A stretch of DNA of 64,000 bases from JBKDZR01 sp047971485 (GCA_047971485.1 JBKDZR010000133.1:1-64000), one strand, 5' to 3'; shown: positions 28,821-38,605, counted from the first letter of the stretch. The notes: generated by a model not told the origin, from the sequence alone. Numbers and translations are program-made.

Positions 28821-29717
28821 TCAGCTCAGGAATGATTTGATGGGGGTCAGCGGGGCTGGGGCCGGAAGTCCCAGATAGGGGGCCAGGCTGATTTCGATCG
28901 TGCGGCACATCGCATCCAGCGGCAGGCAGTTGCCGCTTTGGGTAAAGGGCGATTCCAGTTCCTCGGTAACTTCGGCAAGACCGAAGAACACATAGGCGAT
29001 CACCCCGGACAAAAGCGGGGTCAGCCAGCCGGCGGTATCGACGAACCCCAGCGGGACCAGCAGGCAATACAGCACGGATGTGCGATAGATCATCAGGGAA
29101 TAGACGAAGGGCAGGGGCGTGGTGGCGATCCGTTCACAGCCGGCCTGGGCCAGGGTGATCGCGGCCATCCGTTCGCTCAGCATGCGCGCGCCATAGCCGT
29201 CCAGATGGCCGGTCTGCCGGGCCTCGGCCAGGATGTTCGTGATCCGGTTCAGGGCCGCGCAGGGCGGGCGTGGGGCGTTCAGCAAATCCTCCGGCACCCA
29301 GCGCCGGGCGGCCTCGTCCGCGGGGATTGCGCGCAGGTTCAGCCGGTGAAGGTGCAGAAAGGCCAGTTGCAGTTCGAGCACTGCCTTGCGTTGGGCGGGA
29401 TCGGGCAGGAAGATCTCGGTTTCGCGGGCCAGGGCCCGGCTGTCCGCGATCAACTGACCCCACAGCCTGCGGCCTTCCCACCACCGTTCATAAGCGGCGT
29501 TGTTGCGAAAGCCGAGGAACAGGGACAGGGCGATGCCGAACACGGCAAAGGCCTGTACGCCGGGATGGGGCAGGGACATCAGATGGCCGTCTACCCAGAC
29601 CACGGCACAGGCCAGGGCCACCATGATCGCGATCCATGGGGCAATATGGGGCAGAACCGATCCACGCAGGGAAAACAGCAACTCGACCGAGTTCTTGCGC
29701 CGCCGTCCGACGATCAT
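28821..29717 (-). CDS. Bestrophin-like (UPF0187) membrane protein
   Basis: 298 residues. An early membrane segment (about 23-43, WIAIMVALACAVVWVDGHL) is followed by FGIALSLFLGFRNNAAYERWWEGRRLWG, the most conserved motif of bacterial bestrophin homologues, and two further membrane segments near 200-250. These proteins form pentameric ion channels. ATG at 29717 follows the purD stop with one base between, so translation is coupled. The frame opens further upstream within purD, without support for an earlier start. Confidence 0.88.
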   Translation of the reverse strand: MIVGRRRKNSVELLFSLRGSVLPHIAPWIAIMVALACAVVWVDGHLMSLPHPGVQAFAVFGIALSLFLGFRNNAAYERWWEGRRLWGQLIADSRALARETEIFLPDPAQRKAVLELQLAFLHLHRLNLRAIPADEAARRWVPEDLLNAPRPPCAALNRITNILAEARQTGHLDGYGARMLSERMAAITLAQAGCERIATTPLPFVYSLMIYRTSVLYCLLVPLGFVDTAGWLTPLLSGVIAYVFFGLAEVTEELESPFTQSGNCLPLDAMCRTIEISLAPYLGLPAPAPLTPIKSFLS

Positions 29718-29718
29718 C

Positions 29719-30981
29719 CTACAAGGCCCGCCAGCCGATATCGCGCCGATAGATCCCCTCGGGCCAGTCGACGGCGGCGGCCAGATCATAGGCGCGGTCG
29801 CGGGCCTCGGCCAGGGTTGCGCCCCGGGCGGTGGCATTCAGGACCCGTCCGCCGGTGGCAACGGTCTGGCCATCGCGTTCGGCAGTGCCGGCATGGAACA
29901 TCATCCGGAAACTGTCCTCGGGCAGATCCTCCAGCCCGCCGATGACCGTGCCCTTGCGATAGGGGCCGGGATAGCCGTCGGCGGCCAGCACCACCGTCAT
30001 CGCGTGGTCTTCGGCCCATTGCACCCGCATCGCGGCCAGGCGCCGCCCGACGGCGGCATCAATCAGGTCCAGCATCTGCGCGCCCAGACGCAGCATCAGC
30101 ACCTGGCATTCCGGATCGCCGAAGCGGACATTGTATTCCACCAGCCGTGGGTTGCCGTCCTCGATCATCAGCCCGGCATAGAGAACCCCCTGATAGGGCG
30201 TGCCGCGCCGGGCCATTTCGGCCAGGGTCGGGCGGATGATCCGGTCCATGGCCTTTTCGGCCACGGCGTCGGACAGGATGGGGGCCGGGGAATAGGCGCC
30301 CATGCCGCCGGTATTGGGGCCGGTGTCGCCTTCGCCGATGCGCTTGTGATCCTGGGCGGTGCCGATGGGCAGTGCCGTTTCGCCGTCGCAGATGACGAAA
30401 AAGCTGGCTTCTTCGCCGGTCATGAAGTCTTCGATCACCACCTCGGCGCCCGCGCCCCCGAAGGCGCCGCTGAACATGTCGTCGATGGCGGCCAGGGCCT
30501 CGGCCTCGTCCATGGCGACAACCACGCCCTTGCCGGCGGCCAACCCGTCAGCCTTGACGACGATGGGGGCACCCTTCTGGCGGATATAGGCCTTGGCGGC
30601 CTCGGCATCGGTAAAGCGCGCCCAGGCGGCGGTGGGCGCCCCGGCGGCATCGCAGATTTCCTTGGTAAAGGCTTTTGAGGCCTCCAGCTGTGCCGCTGCC
30701 GCTGATGGCCCGAAACAGGCGATCCCGGCGGCGCGTAGATCATCGGCAACCCCGGCAGCCAGGGGCGCCTCGGGGCCGATGATGACCAGGTCGATGGCAT
30801 TCTCGCCGGCGAATTCGCAAACCGATGCGCCATCGGTGATGTTCAGATCGGCACAGCGCGCGATTTGCGCGATCCCGGCATTACCCGGGGCAACGATCAG
30901 CCGGTCGCATTTCGGGTTTTGCTTGGCGGCCCAGGCCAGTGCATGTTCGCGGCCGCCGCCGCCCAGGATCAGGATGTTCAT
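29719..30981 (-). CDS. purD: Phosphoribosylamine-glycine ligase
   Basis: 420 residues, full length. Second step of purine synthesis: phosphoribosylamine, glycine and ATP to GAR. N-terminal MNILILGGGGREHALAWA is diagnostic; the ATP-grasp segment includes VVKADGLAAGKGVVVA, and LVEYNVRFGDPECQ is the conserved metal/ATP site. The ATG at 30981 has GGAAGG upstream; a GTG two codons earlier is in frame. Divergent from xseA. Confidence 0.96.
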   Translation of the reverse strand: MNILILGGGGREHALAWAAKQNPKCDRLIVAPGNAGIAQIARCADLNITDGASVCEFAGENAIDLVIIGPEAPLAAGVADDLRAAGIACFGPSAAAAQLEASKAFTKEICDAAGAPTAAWARFTDAEAAKAYIRQKGAPIVVKADGLAAGKGVVVAMDEAEALAAIDDMFSGAFGGAGAEVVIEDFMTGEEASFFVICDGETALPIGTAQDHKRIGEGDTGPNTGGMGAYSPAPILSDAVAEKAMDRIIRPTLAEMARRGTPYQGVLYAGLMIEDGNPRLVEYNVRFGDPECQVLMLRLGAQMLDLIDAAVGRRLAAMRVQWAEDHAMTVVLAADGYPGPYRKGTVIGGLEDLPEDSFRMMFHAGTAERDGQTVATGGRVLNATARGATLAEARDRAYDLAAAVDWPEGIYRRDIGWRAL

Positions 30982-31135
30982 CGGCACCTTCCTTCGTCTT
31001 CCGCCTGGCCCTGCCTCTACCGGCAGGGGGGGGGCGGGGCAAGGCGGCTTGGCGCGGGCGGGGCATCTTGGCCGGTGGTGGCCCCCCCAACAAGCTGCTA
31101 GTCTGGGCCTTCAGATCCCAAGCCCGAGCCCGCCC

Positions 31136-32752
31136 ATGTCCGACCTATTCGAAGATCCCCAGTCCGGGGGCGATACACCCCAACCCGGTGCCAATGCCCC
31201 TGAATTCAGCGTCTCCGAGATTTCCGGCGCGGTCAAACGCACTATCGAGACCGGATTTTCCCGGGTTCGGGTGCGGGGCGAAATCGGCCGGGTGTCCCGA
31301 CCGCGGTCCGGGCACATCTACATGGATCTCAAGGATGATCGCGCTGTTTTGTCCGGGGTGATGTGGAAGGGTCAGGCCGCGCGTATCGAGACCCGCCCCG
31401 AAGAAGGGCTGGAGGTGGTGGCCACGGGCCGGCTGACCACCTTTCCGGGCCAGTCCAAATATCAGATGGTGATCGAGGATCTGGCCCCGGCCGGGATGGG
31501 CGCGCTGATGGCCATGCTGGAAAAGCGCAAGAAAGCCCTGGAGGCCGAGGGACTGTTCGCGCCGGATCGCAAGCGGCCCTTGCCCTATCTGCCCGAGGTG
31601 ATCGGGGTGGTGACCTCGCCCTCGGGGGCGGTGATCCGCGACATTTTGCACCGGCTGCGCGACCGGTTTCCCCGCAAGGTGCTGATCTGGCCGGTGGCGG
31701 TGCAAGGCGCGGCGTGTGCGCCGGAAGTTGCCCGGGCCATCGAAGGCTTTAACCGGCTGACCCCTGGGGGGGCGCTGCCCCGGCCCGATTTGCTGATCGT
31801 GGCGCGCGGGGGCGGATCCATCGAGGATCTCTGGGGCTTCAACGAAGAGGCCGTGGTGCGTGCGGCTGCGGCCAGCCAGATCCCGTTGATTTCCGCGGTT
31901 GGCCATGAAACGGACACGACGCTGATTGATTTCGCCGCTGATCGCCGCGCGCCGACGCCGACGGCGGCGGCCGAACTGGCGGTGCCGGTGCGGGCCGATC
32001 TGCTGGCCTGGGTCAGCGAACAGGGCGCGCGCCTGTCAGGGGCCATGGCGCGGGGACTGCGGGATCGGGGCCAGCGGCTGCGCGATTGCGCCCGGGCCCT
32101 GCCCCGGCCGGCGGCGCTGACCGAAGGGCCGGCACAGCGGCTGGATTTCCTGTCTGATCGTCTGCCTCGGGCGCTGCAGGCAGGGCTGGATCGGCGGCGG
32201 TTGCGGCTGGGTCAGGCCAGCGCGGCGTTGCGTCCGGCGGCGCTTGCCGGGCTGGTGCGGCAGGATCGGCAGAAGCTGGAGGCGCTGGCCCAGCGATTGG
32301 ATCGGGCGGCGCTTGATGCGGCCAGTCGAAGACGCCGGGACCTGGAGGGCTGGGCCGGACGTCTCAGCCAGCGGCCCCTGGCGCGACGGCTCGATCAGGA
32401 CCGCGAGGCGCTGGCCCGGGGAACCGAGCGGTTTATTGCCGCCTGGGCACGGTTGGCGGCCGGCCGTGCGGATCGTCTGACCCAGGCGGGGCGGATGCTG
32501 GACAGCCTCAGTTACCGGGGCACTTTGGCGCGCGGCTATGCCGTTGTTCGGGCCGAAGGGCGTGTTGTTACCGGGCGCGATGCGGCGGCCCGGGCGGGGG
32601 CGCTGGAACTGGAATTCAGCGATGGCCGGCTGGCAATCCCGGCGGGGGATGCGGCGGTGCCCGCCCCCGCCACGGCCAAACCGAAAGCGCCACGGGTCAA
32701 GCCTGTGTCGCGCCGCAAACCTGCTGCGCAACCCAATCTGTTCGACGATTGA
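31136..32752 (+). CDS. xseA: Exodeoxyribonuclease VII large subunit
   Basis: 538 residues. N-terminal OB-fold (about 20-115: FSVSEISGAVKRTIE, then GHIYMDLKDDRAVLSGVMW), catalytic domain with VVTSPSGAVIRDILHRLRDRFP and ARGGGSIEDLWGFNEEAV plus SAVGHETDTTLIDFAADRRAPTPTAAAE (in part), and a long coiled-coil C-terminus. The tail after 480 is Ala/Pro-rich and basic. With XseB it degrades single-stranded DNA to oligonucleotides. The ATG at 31136 is chosen because family homology begins there; the open frame runs in from opposite purD. xseB is not in view. Confidence 0.95.
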   Translation: MSDLFEDPQSGGDTPQPGANAPEFSVSEISGAVKRTIETGFSRVRVRGEIGRVSRPRSGHIYMDLKDDRAVLSGVMWKGQAARIETRPEEGLEVVATGRLTTFPGQSKYQMVIEDLAPAGMGALMAMLEKRKKALEAEGLFAPDRKRPLPYLPEVIGVVTSPSGAVIRDILHRLRDRFPRKVLIWPVAVQGAACAPEVARAIEGFNRLTPGGALPRPDLLIVARGGGSIEDLWGFNEEAVVRAAAASQIPLISAVGHETDTTLIDFAADRRAPTPTAAAELAVPVRADLLAWVSEQGARLSGAMARGLRDRGQRLRDCARALPRPAALTEGPAQRLDFLSDRLPRALQAGLDRRRLRLGQASAALRPAALAGLVRQDRQKLEALAQRLDRAALDAASRRRRDLEGWAGRLSQRPLARRLDQDREALARGTERFIAAWARLAAGRADRLTQAGRMLDSLSYRGTLARGYAVVRAEGRVVTGRDAAARAGALELEFSDGRLAIPAGDAAVPAPATAKPKAPRVKPVSRRKPAAQPNLFDD

Positions 32753-32779
32753 TCGCACGGCGGGGACCGTGGCAGGTGG

Positions 32780-33196
32780 TCAGACGCCGATGCGCGGGCC
32801 AGGGCAGACCATCGGCTTGGGGCTTTGGGCGATCTCATAAAGCGGGACGGGATTGGGATCGCCGAGAAACCGGGCGGACAGGCCCTGCGTGCCAAGGAAG
32901 AATTTCCAGCACTGGGGCGGATCGGCCCCGTCATAGGCAAAACAGATTGCTGTTCCCTGCGGATACCAATGTCCGTCCAGGCACGCATCCCCCAGATAGG
33001 ACCAGCGCACCTGCCGGTTTGGCAGGTATTCCTCGATCCCATAGGCTTGGCCGTCCTGTCCGTAGGTCAGGGTCTTGCCCGTGACATAGGCTTCGAATTG
33101 GGCTGCGGTCAGCGGTGTGTCGGCCAGGGCGGGGCTGGCCAGAACAAGGGCAATGCCGAGTGCGCGAAGGATGGATCCATGGGGCATGGTCTGCAT
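32780..33196 (-). CDS. Conserved exported protein of unknown function
   Basis: 138 residues. A signal peptide (ILRALGIALVLASPALADT, cleavage near residue 26) sends it to the periplasm. The mature part, about 112 residues, contains four Cys residues, enough for two disulfides, plus several Trp and Tyr (EEYLPNRQVRWSYLGDACLDGHWYP, in part). It resembles small exported proteins seen in Rhodobacteraceae. I know no function. It lies between convergent xseA and divergent ftsY. The start may instead be three codons later. Confidence 0.75.
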   Translation of the reverse strand: MQTMPHGSILRALGIALVLASPALADTPLTAAQFEAYVTGKTLTYGQDGQAYGIEEYLPNRQVRWSYLGDACLDGHWYPQGTAICFAYDGADPPQCWKFFLGTQGLSARFLGDPNPVPLYEIAQSPKPMVCPGPRIGV

Positions 33197-33292
33197 GGTA
33201 GCGTGCTGGCCGATGACGACAATCCCTGACCTCTTCCATCCTTTTGGACAACGGGCTAGGTGTTTGCGCGTATTGCGCGCTCGGGGGTGATG

Positions 33293-34336
33293 ATGTCTTT
33301 TTTCAAGAAGCTGAAGGACCGCATGTTCAACTCTTCCTCGAAGATCGAGGGAGGGTTGGAAGCCATCGTTGGGGATGACGATAGCCCCGTGGACCTGCCG
33401 GACGCGGGATCTGCCCCTGTGGTTGCGGCCCCGGCGGTGCCCCAGGCCGGGCTGTTATCGCGTCTGACCGGGCGGGGGGCGGATGCCGGGCCGCGCCGGG
33501 CGCTGGACGACGAGATGCTGGAGGAGATCGAGGAACTGCTGATCGCCTCGGACATGGGGGTGGACACGGCGTTGCGAGTCACGGCAGCCATGGCCGAGGG
33601 ACGGCTGGGCCAACGGGTCAGTGCGCGGGAATTGAAGGAACTGATGGCCCGGGAAATCGCCCGGATCATGGAAACCGTAGCCAGGCCGATGCCGATCTAT
33701 CCCAAGACACCTCAGGTCGTGCTGGTGGTTGGGGTCAACGGCTCGGGCAAGACCACGACAATCGGCAAGCTTGCCAGCCAGTTCAAGGCGGCGGGCAAAT
33801 CGGTGGTGATCGCTGCCGGGGATACGTTCCGCGCTGCAGCGGTGGAACAGTTGCAGGTCTGGGGGGATCGTGCCGGTGTGCCGGTGCTGACTGCGCCCGA
33901 AGGATCCGATCCGGCCAGCCTGGCCTTTGATGCCATGACCCGGGCCGAGGCCGAGGGTGCCGATCTGCTGATGATCGACACGGCCGGGCGCTTGCAGAAC
34001 CGCGCCGATTTGATGGAGGAACTGGCCAAGATCGTCCGGGTCATCCGCAAGAAGGATCCCGAGGCCCCCCACAACACCCTGCTGGTGCTGGATGCAACCA
34101 CCGGCCAGAATGCCCTGAACCAGGTCGAGGTTTTCCGTAATCTGGCCGATGTCAGCGGGCTGGTGATGACCAAGCTGGATGGCACGGCCAGAGGCGGCGT
34201 TCTGGTGGCGCTGGCTGATCGTTATGGTTTGCCGATCCATGCCATCGGGGTCGGGGAACAGATCGACGATCTGCAGCCCTTTGATCCCGAAGAATTCGCA
34301 GCGGCCCTGACCGGTCTGGATGGCGGATCGCGGTGA
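33293..34336 (+). CDS. ftsY: Signal recognition particle receptor FtsY
   Basis: 347 residues. The N-terminal MSFFKKLKDRMF is amphipathic and precedes a short acidic/Pro-rich A domain, then the four-helix N domain (about 75-145) and the GTPase G domain: GVNGSGKTTTIGKLA (P-loop), GDTFRAAAVEQL, DTAGRLQN, TKLDGTARGG. It docks SRP-bound ribosomes at the membrane. Two adjacent ATGs (33290, 33293) and an in-frame GTG are possible; a GGGGG run five bases before 33293 decides weakly. The A domain is short, as usual in alphaproteobacteria. Confidence 0.96.
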   Translation: MSFFKKLKDRMFNSSSKIEGGLEAIVGDDDSPVDLPDAGSAPVVAAPAVPQAGLLSRLTGRGADAGPRRALDDEMLEEIEELLIASDMGVDTALRVTAAMAEGRLGQRVSARELKELMAREIARIMETVARPMPIYPKTPQVVLVVGVNGSGKTTTIGKLASQFKAAGKSVVIAAGDTFRAAAVEQLQVWGDRAGVPVLTAPEGSDPASLAFDAMTRAEAEGADLLMIDTAGRLQNRADLMEELAKIVRVIRKKDPEAPHNTLLVLDATTGQNALNQVEVFRNLADVSGLVMTKLDGTARGGVLVALADRYGLPIHAIGVGEQIDDLQPFDPEEFAAALTGLDGGSR

Positions 34337-35241
34337 CGGGGCTGAGCGACTGGCTGATCGCGCTGGAGGGGACAACCGCCGGGCAGGATCTGGCCATGGT
34401 TCTGGCGCTTTCGGCGGCCGTTCTGCATGCGGTGTTCGGTGCGCTGCAAAAGGGGCGCTATGATCCGTGGCTGACGCGCGGGGCCATTGATCTTTGCTAT
34501 GCGCTGATGGCCCTGCCGCTGGTGTTCATCGTGCCCTGGCCCGAACCCCATATGTGGCCGATTTTTGCCGGGGCTTTCGTTATTCACACCCTCTACAAGT
34601 TTGCCCAAGCCTGGGCCTATACCAAGGGTGCCTTCACCGTGGTCTATCCTGTGGTGCGCGGCACGGCACCTCTGTTTGCGGTGATCGGGGCCTATCTTGT
34701 CTTTGGCGAGGTGTTTCACCCGTTGCAGTGGCTGGGCATCGCCTTGCTGCTGACGGGGATCTTCGGTTTGGCTGTCTACAACCTGATCCATGTGGTTGTG
34801 GCGCGTGAGACGCTGGTCACTGCCCTGGCGCTGGCGTTGATGACCGGCGGATTTGTTGCGCTTTACACCACCTATGACGCCTATGGGATCCGGGCGACGG
34901 CCGATCCCTTTACCTTCCTGGCCTGGTTTTTCCTGACGGATGGTTTGTTGATGCCGGTGATTGCCGCCCTGCATTGGCGGCGGCTGGCGGTTCGGCCCCG
35001 GCTGACGCCGCTGATGATGCGCGGAATGATCGGGGCGCTGATCGCCTATGGCAGTTTCGGGTCGGTGATGCTGGCCACGCGGCTGGGCAAGGTTGGTGAG
35101 GCGGCCGTGCTGCGGGAAACCTCGACGGTCTTTGCGGCCATCATCGGCTGGGTGTTTCTGAAGGAAAGTGTCGGGCCGCGGCGTCTGGGGTTGATGGCGC
35201 TGATCGCGCTGGGCGCGGTGATCGTCGAGATGGGCGGGTAA
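34333..35241 (+). CDS. EamA/DMT family transporter
   Basis: 302 residues with about ten predicted membrane helices in two EamA repeats, the normal architecture of drug/metabolite exporters. GAYLVFGEVFHPLQWLGIALLLTGIFGL ends the first repeat, and GWVFLKESVGPRRLGLMALIALGAVIVEM ends the second, both with the conserved E-x(2-5)-Q/P-x-G-x-G-L-I signature. The GTG start at 34333 overlaps the ftsY stop. Substrate unknown. Confidence 0.9.
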   Translation: MTGLSDWLIALEGTTAGQDLAMVLALSAAVLHAVFGALQKGRYDPWLTRGAIDLCYALMALPLVFIVPWPEPHMWPIFAGAFVIHTLYKFAQAWAYTKGAFTVVYPVVRGTAPLFAVIGAYLVFGEVFHPLQWLGIALLLTGIFGLAVYNLIHVVVARETLVTALALALMTGGFVALYTTYDAYGIRATADPFTFLAWFFLTDGLLMPVIAALHWRRLAVRPRLTPLMMRGMIGALIAYGSFGSVMLATRLGKVGEAAVLRETSTVFAAIIGWVFLKESVGPRRLGLMALIALGAVIVEMGG

Positions 35242-35466
35242 GGCCAGGATCGCCGCCGGCATTGCGGGGGGGGCGTGCGTGTCCAGGGGCCTTTTGCCCG
35301 TGCCGCAGGGGCTGTGCCGGGGATCAATGGCAGGCGGGCCTTGGCCGGACGGGGACGTTTTGGCCGGCGGCAAGGTTGCCGTTTGTGTCGCCCCCACGTG
35401 CCTGCCGGGCTGGTCAAGGCGCAGCCGGGGCTTTACACCGGCGCCGAGTTGCAACCCGGAGACGAC

Positions 35467-36066
35467 ATGAACAACGTCACGCGTGAAATCATCCGGCAGG
35501 TGCTGGAACTGGGGCCGGTGATCGCCTTCGTCGCTGGCTATGTCTGGCTGCGCGACAGCACCGTGACCGTCGCTGGCGGGGACTATGACGGCTTTGTCGT
35601 TGTCACGGCGGTCTTCATCCCTCTGTGTGTGCTGACCAACATCGCGCTCTGGCGGTTGACGGGCAAGGTGTCGCGCGTGCAGATTTTCACCCTGGTTCTG
35701 GTGGTGATCTTTGGCGGGCTGACTGTCTGGCTGAACGATGAGCGATTCTTCAAGATGAAGGGCACGATCAGCTTTGGCATCATGTCGGGCCTGCTGTGGA
35801 TCGGCATCGCCATGGGCAAATCCTGGCTGGAATACATGCTGGATGGGGCCCTGCCCATCACCCATCGCGGCTGGATGATCCTGACCCGCCGGCTGGCGAT
35901 CTTTCTGGCGTTGATCGCGGCGGGCAATGAAGTGATCTGGCGCAGCTTTTCCACTGATATCTTCGTTGCTTGGGATACGTTTGGCCAGATGGCGCTGATG
36001 GCGGGGTTCTTCGTCTCCCAGGCCGGGCTGATCCGCCGCCACACACTGCCCGGGCCGGACGTCTGA
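35467..36066 (+). CDS. yciB: Septation protein A family inner-membrane protein
   Basis: 199 residues with five or six predicted membrane helices. ELGPVIAFVAGYVW near the start, VFGGLTVWLNDERFFKMKGTI in the middle and RLAIFLALIAAGNEVIWR later are conserved in YciB/IspZ (intracellular septation protein A). In E. coli YciB affects envelope synthesis and division. ATG at 35467 with GGAG close upstream; the open frame from 35275 lacks a supported start. The ftsY - transporter - yciB order is common in this family of bacteria. Confidence 0.9.
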   Translation: MNNVTREIIRQVLELGPVIAFVAGYVWLRDSTVTVAGGDYDGFVVVTAVFIPLCVLTNIALWRLTGKVSRVQIFTLVLVVIFGGLTVWLNDERFFKMKGTISFGIMSGLLWIGIAMGKSWLEYMLDGALPITHRGWMILTRRLAIFLALIAAGNEVIWRSFSTDIFVAWDTFGQMALMAGFFVSQAGLIRRHTLPGPDV

Positions 36067-36199
36067 GGGGGCCTGTTTCGGACGTTCTGGGGCCGGTAGC
36101 GCGCATCATCAGGGCAGGGGGCCGTTCCCCCGCCACCGCTTGACCGAGGCCCGGCCCTCGGCTACGCCGCCTGCGTCCGGTCCCGAGGAGGAGGTTCCC

Positions 36200-37408
36200 A
36201 TGGCCAATGATCGCTCTGCCCGCCCTTCGATTGCCAGCAGACGGCCGCGCACCAAGCTGGTCCATGGCGGCACCCGCCGCAGCCAGTACGGTGAGGTCGC
36301 CGAGGCGATCTTTTTGACCCAGGGGTTTGTCTATGACACGGCCGAACAGGCCGAGGCGCGGTTCATCAAAGCTGGCGAGGATGAATTCATCTATGCCCGC
36401 TATGGCAATCCCACCGTGCGCATGTTCGAGGATCGCGCGGCCATGCTGGAGGGGGCCGAGGATGCCTTTGCCACCGCGTCCGGCATGGCGGCGGTCAGTG
36501 GTGCGCTGACCTCGATGCTGAAGGCCGGCGATCATGTCGTGTCCTCGCGCGCGCTGTTTGGATCGTGCCTGTACGTGCTTGAGGACGTGCTGGGCCGTTT
36601 CGGGGTCGAGGTCACCTTTGTCGATGGCCGGGACATGGACGCATGGAAAGCGGCGATCCGGCCCGATACCAAGGCCGTGTTCATCGAGGGCATCTCGAAC
36701 CCGACGCTGGAGGTGATCGACATCGCCGCTGTGGCCGAACTGGCCCATGCCGTGGGGGCGCTGTTGCTGGTCGATAACGTCTTCGCCACGCCGGTCCTGC
36801 AACGCAGCCTCGATCTGGGGGCCGATGTGGTGATCTATTCGGCGACCAAGCACATGGACGGGCAGGGGCGCGTTCTGGGCGGGATCGTTCTGGGCAGCTG
36901 CGATTTCATCCGCAAGACGCTGGAACCCTATGTCAAGCACACCGGTGGCGCCATGAGCCCCTTTACCGCCTGGGTGTTGCTGAAGGGTATGGAAACCATG
37001 GATCTGCGCGTCCGGGCCCAGGCCGATACGGCGCTGAAGCTGGCCTCGGGGCTGGAAGGGCATGCCAAGCTGCGCCGGGTAATCTATCCGGGCCTTGACA
37101 GTCATCCCCAGCGGGCCATCGCCGCCAAGCAGATGGACGGGGGCGGCACCGTCCTGTCGATCGAGATCGACGGCGGCCGGGGTGAAACCTTTCGGTTCCT
37201 CAATGGGCTTGAGATCTTCACCATCTCGAACAACCTGGGCGATTCCAAAAGCATCGCTACCCACCCGGCCACGACCACCCATCAGCGTCTGCCCGATGCC
37301 CAAAAGGCCGAGCTGGGCATCACGCCGGGGCTGGTGCGTCTGTCCTGTGGCCTGGAAGATGCCGAAGATCTGTTGGAGGATGTCCTTTCCGCGCTTGAGG
37401 GTATATGA
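36200..37408 (+). CDS. metZ: O-succinylhomoserine sulfhydrylase
   Basis: 402 residues, a Cys/Met-metabolism PLP enzyme. Pyridoxal phosphate binds Lys217 in YSATKHMDGQG. Other family segments: YARYGNPTVRMFEDRAAMLEGAE, TASGMAAV, LLVDNVFATPVLQ and SLGDxxS-like NNLGDSKSIATHPATTTH. It makes homocysteine from O-succinylhomoserine and sulfide. GAGGAGGAGG six bases before the ATG is an unusually strong ribosome-binding site. No SAM-responsive riboswitch was recognised in the 133-bp spacer. Confidence 0.93.
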   Translation: MANDRSARPSIASRRPRTKLVHGGTRRSQYGEVAEAIFLTQGFVYDTAEQAEARFIKAGEDEFIYARYGNPTVRMFEDRAAMLEGAEDAFATASGMAAVSGALTSMLKAGDHVVSSRALFGSCLYVLEDVLGRFGVEVTFVDGRDMDAWKAAIRPDTKAVFIEGISNPTLEVIDIAAVAELAHAVGALLLVDNVFATPVLQRSLDLGADVVIYSATKHMDGQGRVLGGIVLGSCDFIRKTLEPYVKHTGGAMSPFTAWVLLKGMETMDLRVRAQADTALKLASGLEGHAKLRRVIYPGLDSHPQRAIAAKQMDGGGTVLSIEIDGGRGETFRFLNGLEIFTISNNLGDSKSIATHPATTTHQRLPDAQKAELGITPGLVRLSCGLEDAEDLLEDVLSALEGI

Positions 37409-37501
37409 CGGACCCCATAGGCCATTTGCGGCCCCTGGATTCGGATAAGCGCCCCCTGCTGTCCATTCGGGAGGAAAAGGGTTGTTGATGGGAGCAACGC
37501 C

Positions 37502-38605
37502 ATGAACATGCACACGCCAACGAATACGGTTGAGCCAACCCGCGAAGACGCCGAAGAGGCGCTGGCCCTGTTGCGTCGATGGGCCGATACGGCCAGCGCG
37601 GCGGACCGCGAACGGCTGGATGCGCGCATCGGGCAGCTGTCTGGCGGTACGGATGCTGCGCCTGAATACCCTGATTTTTCAAGGAATTACCCCGAGTCAT
37701 TCACCGTCACGCCGGATTACAAGGATGCGCTGCCGGATTTGCAGAATGGGCCCAGCAGCCTGATCCGCGGGGCCCGCACCCAGATCCAGCATGTGGGCAT
37801 CTCGAATTTCCGCCTGCCGATCCGCTTTCACACCCGCGATGGCAGCGATCTGACGCTGGAAACCTCGGTCACCGGAACGGTCAGCCTGGAGGCCGAGAAA
37901 AAGGGCATCAACATGTCGCGCATCATGCGCACCTTCTATGCCCAGGCCGAACAGACCTTCAGCTTTGACGTGATGGCCAAGACGATCAACGCCTACAAGA
38001 CCGATCTGGACAGTTTCGATGCCCGGCTGATGATGCGCTTTTCCTTCCCGATGAAGGTGGACAGTCTGCGTTCGGGGCTGGCGGGATACCAGTATTACGA
38101 CATCGCGCTGGAACTGGTGGAAACCGCAGGCACCCGGTTGCAGATCATGCATCTGGATTACGTCTATTCCTCGACCTGCCCGTGTTCGCTGGAACTGTCG
38201 GAACATGCAAGGCGCAGCCGCAATCAGCTGGCAACGCCCCATTCGCAGCGGTCGGTCGCGCGGGTTTCCGTGGTGGTCGAGCCGCACAAGTGGCTGTGGT
38301 ACGAAGACATGATAGACCTGTGCCGGGCGGCGGTGCCGACCGAGACCCAGGTAATGGTCAAACGCGAGGACGAACAGGCCTTTGCGGAACTGAACGCGGC
38401 CAACCCGATCTTCGTCGAGGATGCGGCGCGGTCCTTCTGCGATCAGTTGCGCAAGGATCCCCGGATCGGCGATTTCCGCGTTGTGGCCAGCCATCAGGAA
38501 AGCCTGCACAGCCACGATGCCGTCAGCGTGCTGACCGAGGGCTCGACCTTTGCCGCCGACAGCCTGGATCCGCAGCTTTTCGCGACGCTGATCCACCGGG
38601 GCTGA
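37502..38605 (+). CDS. folE2: GTP cyclohydrolase FolE2 (type IB)
   Basis: 367 residues. It forms 7,8-dihydroneopterin triphosphate from GTP, the first folate step. The segment SSTCPCSLELSEHARR carries the active-site Cys typical of FolE2, with downstream SVVVEPHKWLWYEDMIDL and SHQESLHSHDAV. FolE2 enzymes can use metals other than zinc, and in some bacteria replace FolE under zinc limitation; no Zur box is visible here. GGGAG eight bases before the ATG supports the start. The N-terminal 45 residues are variable. Confidence 0.94.
   Translation: MNMHTPTNTVEPTREDAEEALALLRRWADTASAADRERLDARIGQLSGGTDAAPEYPDFSRNYPESFTVTPDYKDALPDLQNGPSSLIRGARTQIQHVGISNFRLPIRFHTRDGSDLTLETSVTGTVSLEAEKKGINMSRIMRTFYAQAEQTFSFDVMAKTINAYKTDLDSFDARLMMRFSFPMKVDSLRSGLAGYQYYDIALELVETAGTRLQIMHLDYVYSSTCPCSLELSEHARRSRNQLATPHSQRSVARVSVVVEPHKWLWYEDMIDLCRAAVPTETQVMVKREDEQAFAELNAANPIFVEDAARSFCDQLRKDPRIGDFRVVASHQESLHSHDAVSVLTEGSTFAADSLDPQLFATLIHRG

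Noticed and set aside
36067..36199. SAM-II or other SAM/SAH riboswitch before metZ
   Set aside because: None of the conserved elements could be found; the spacer has only a simple GC hairpin.
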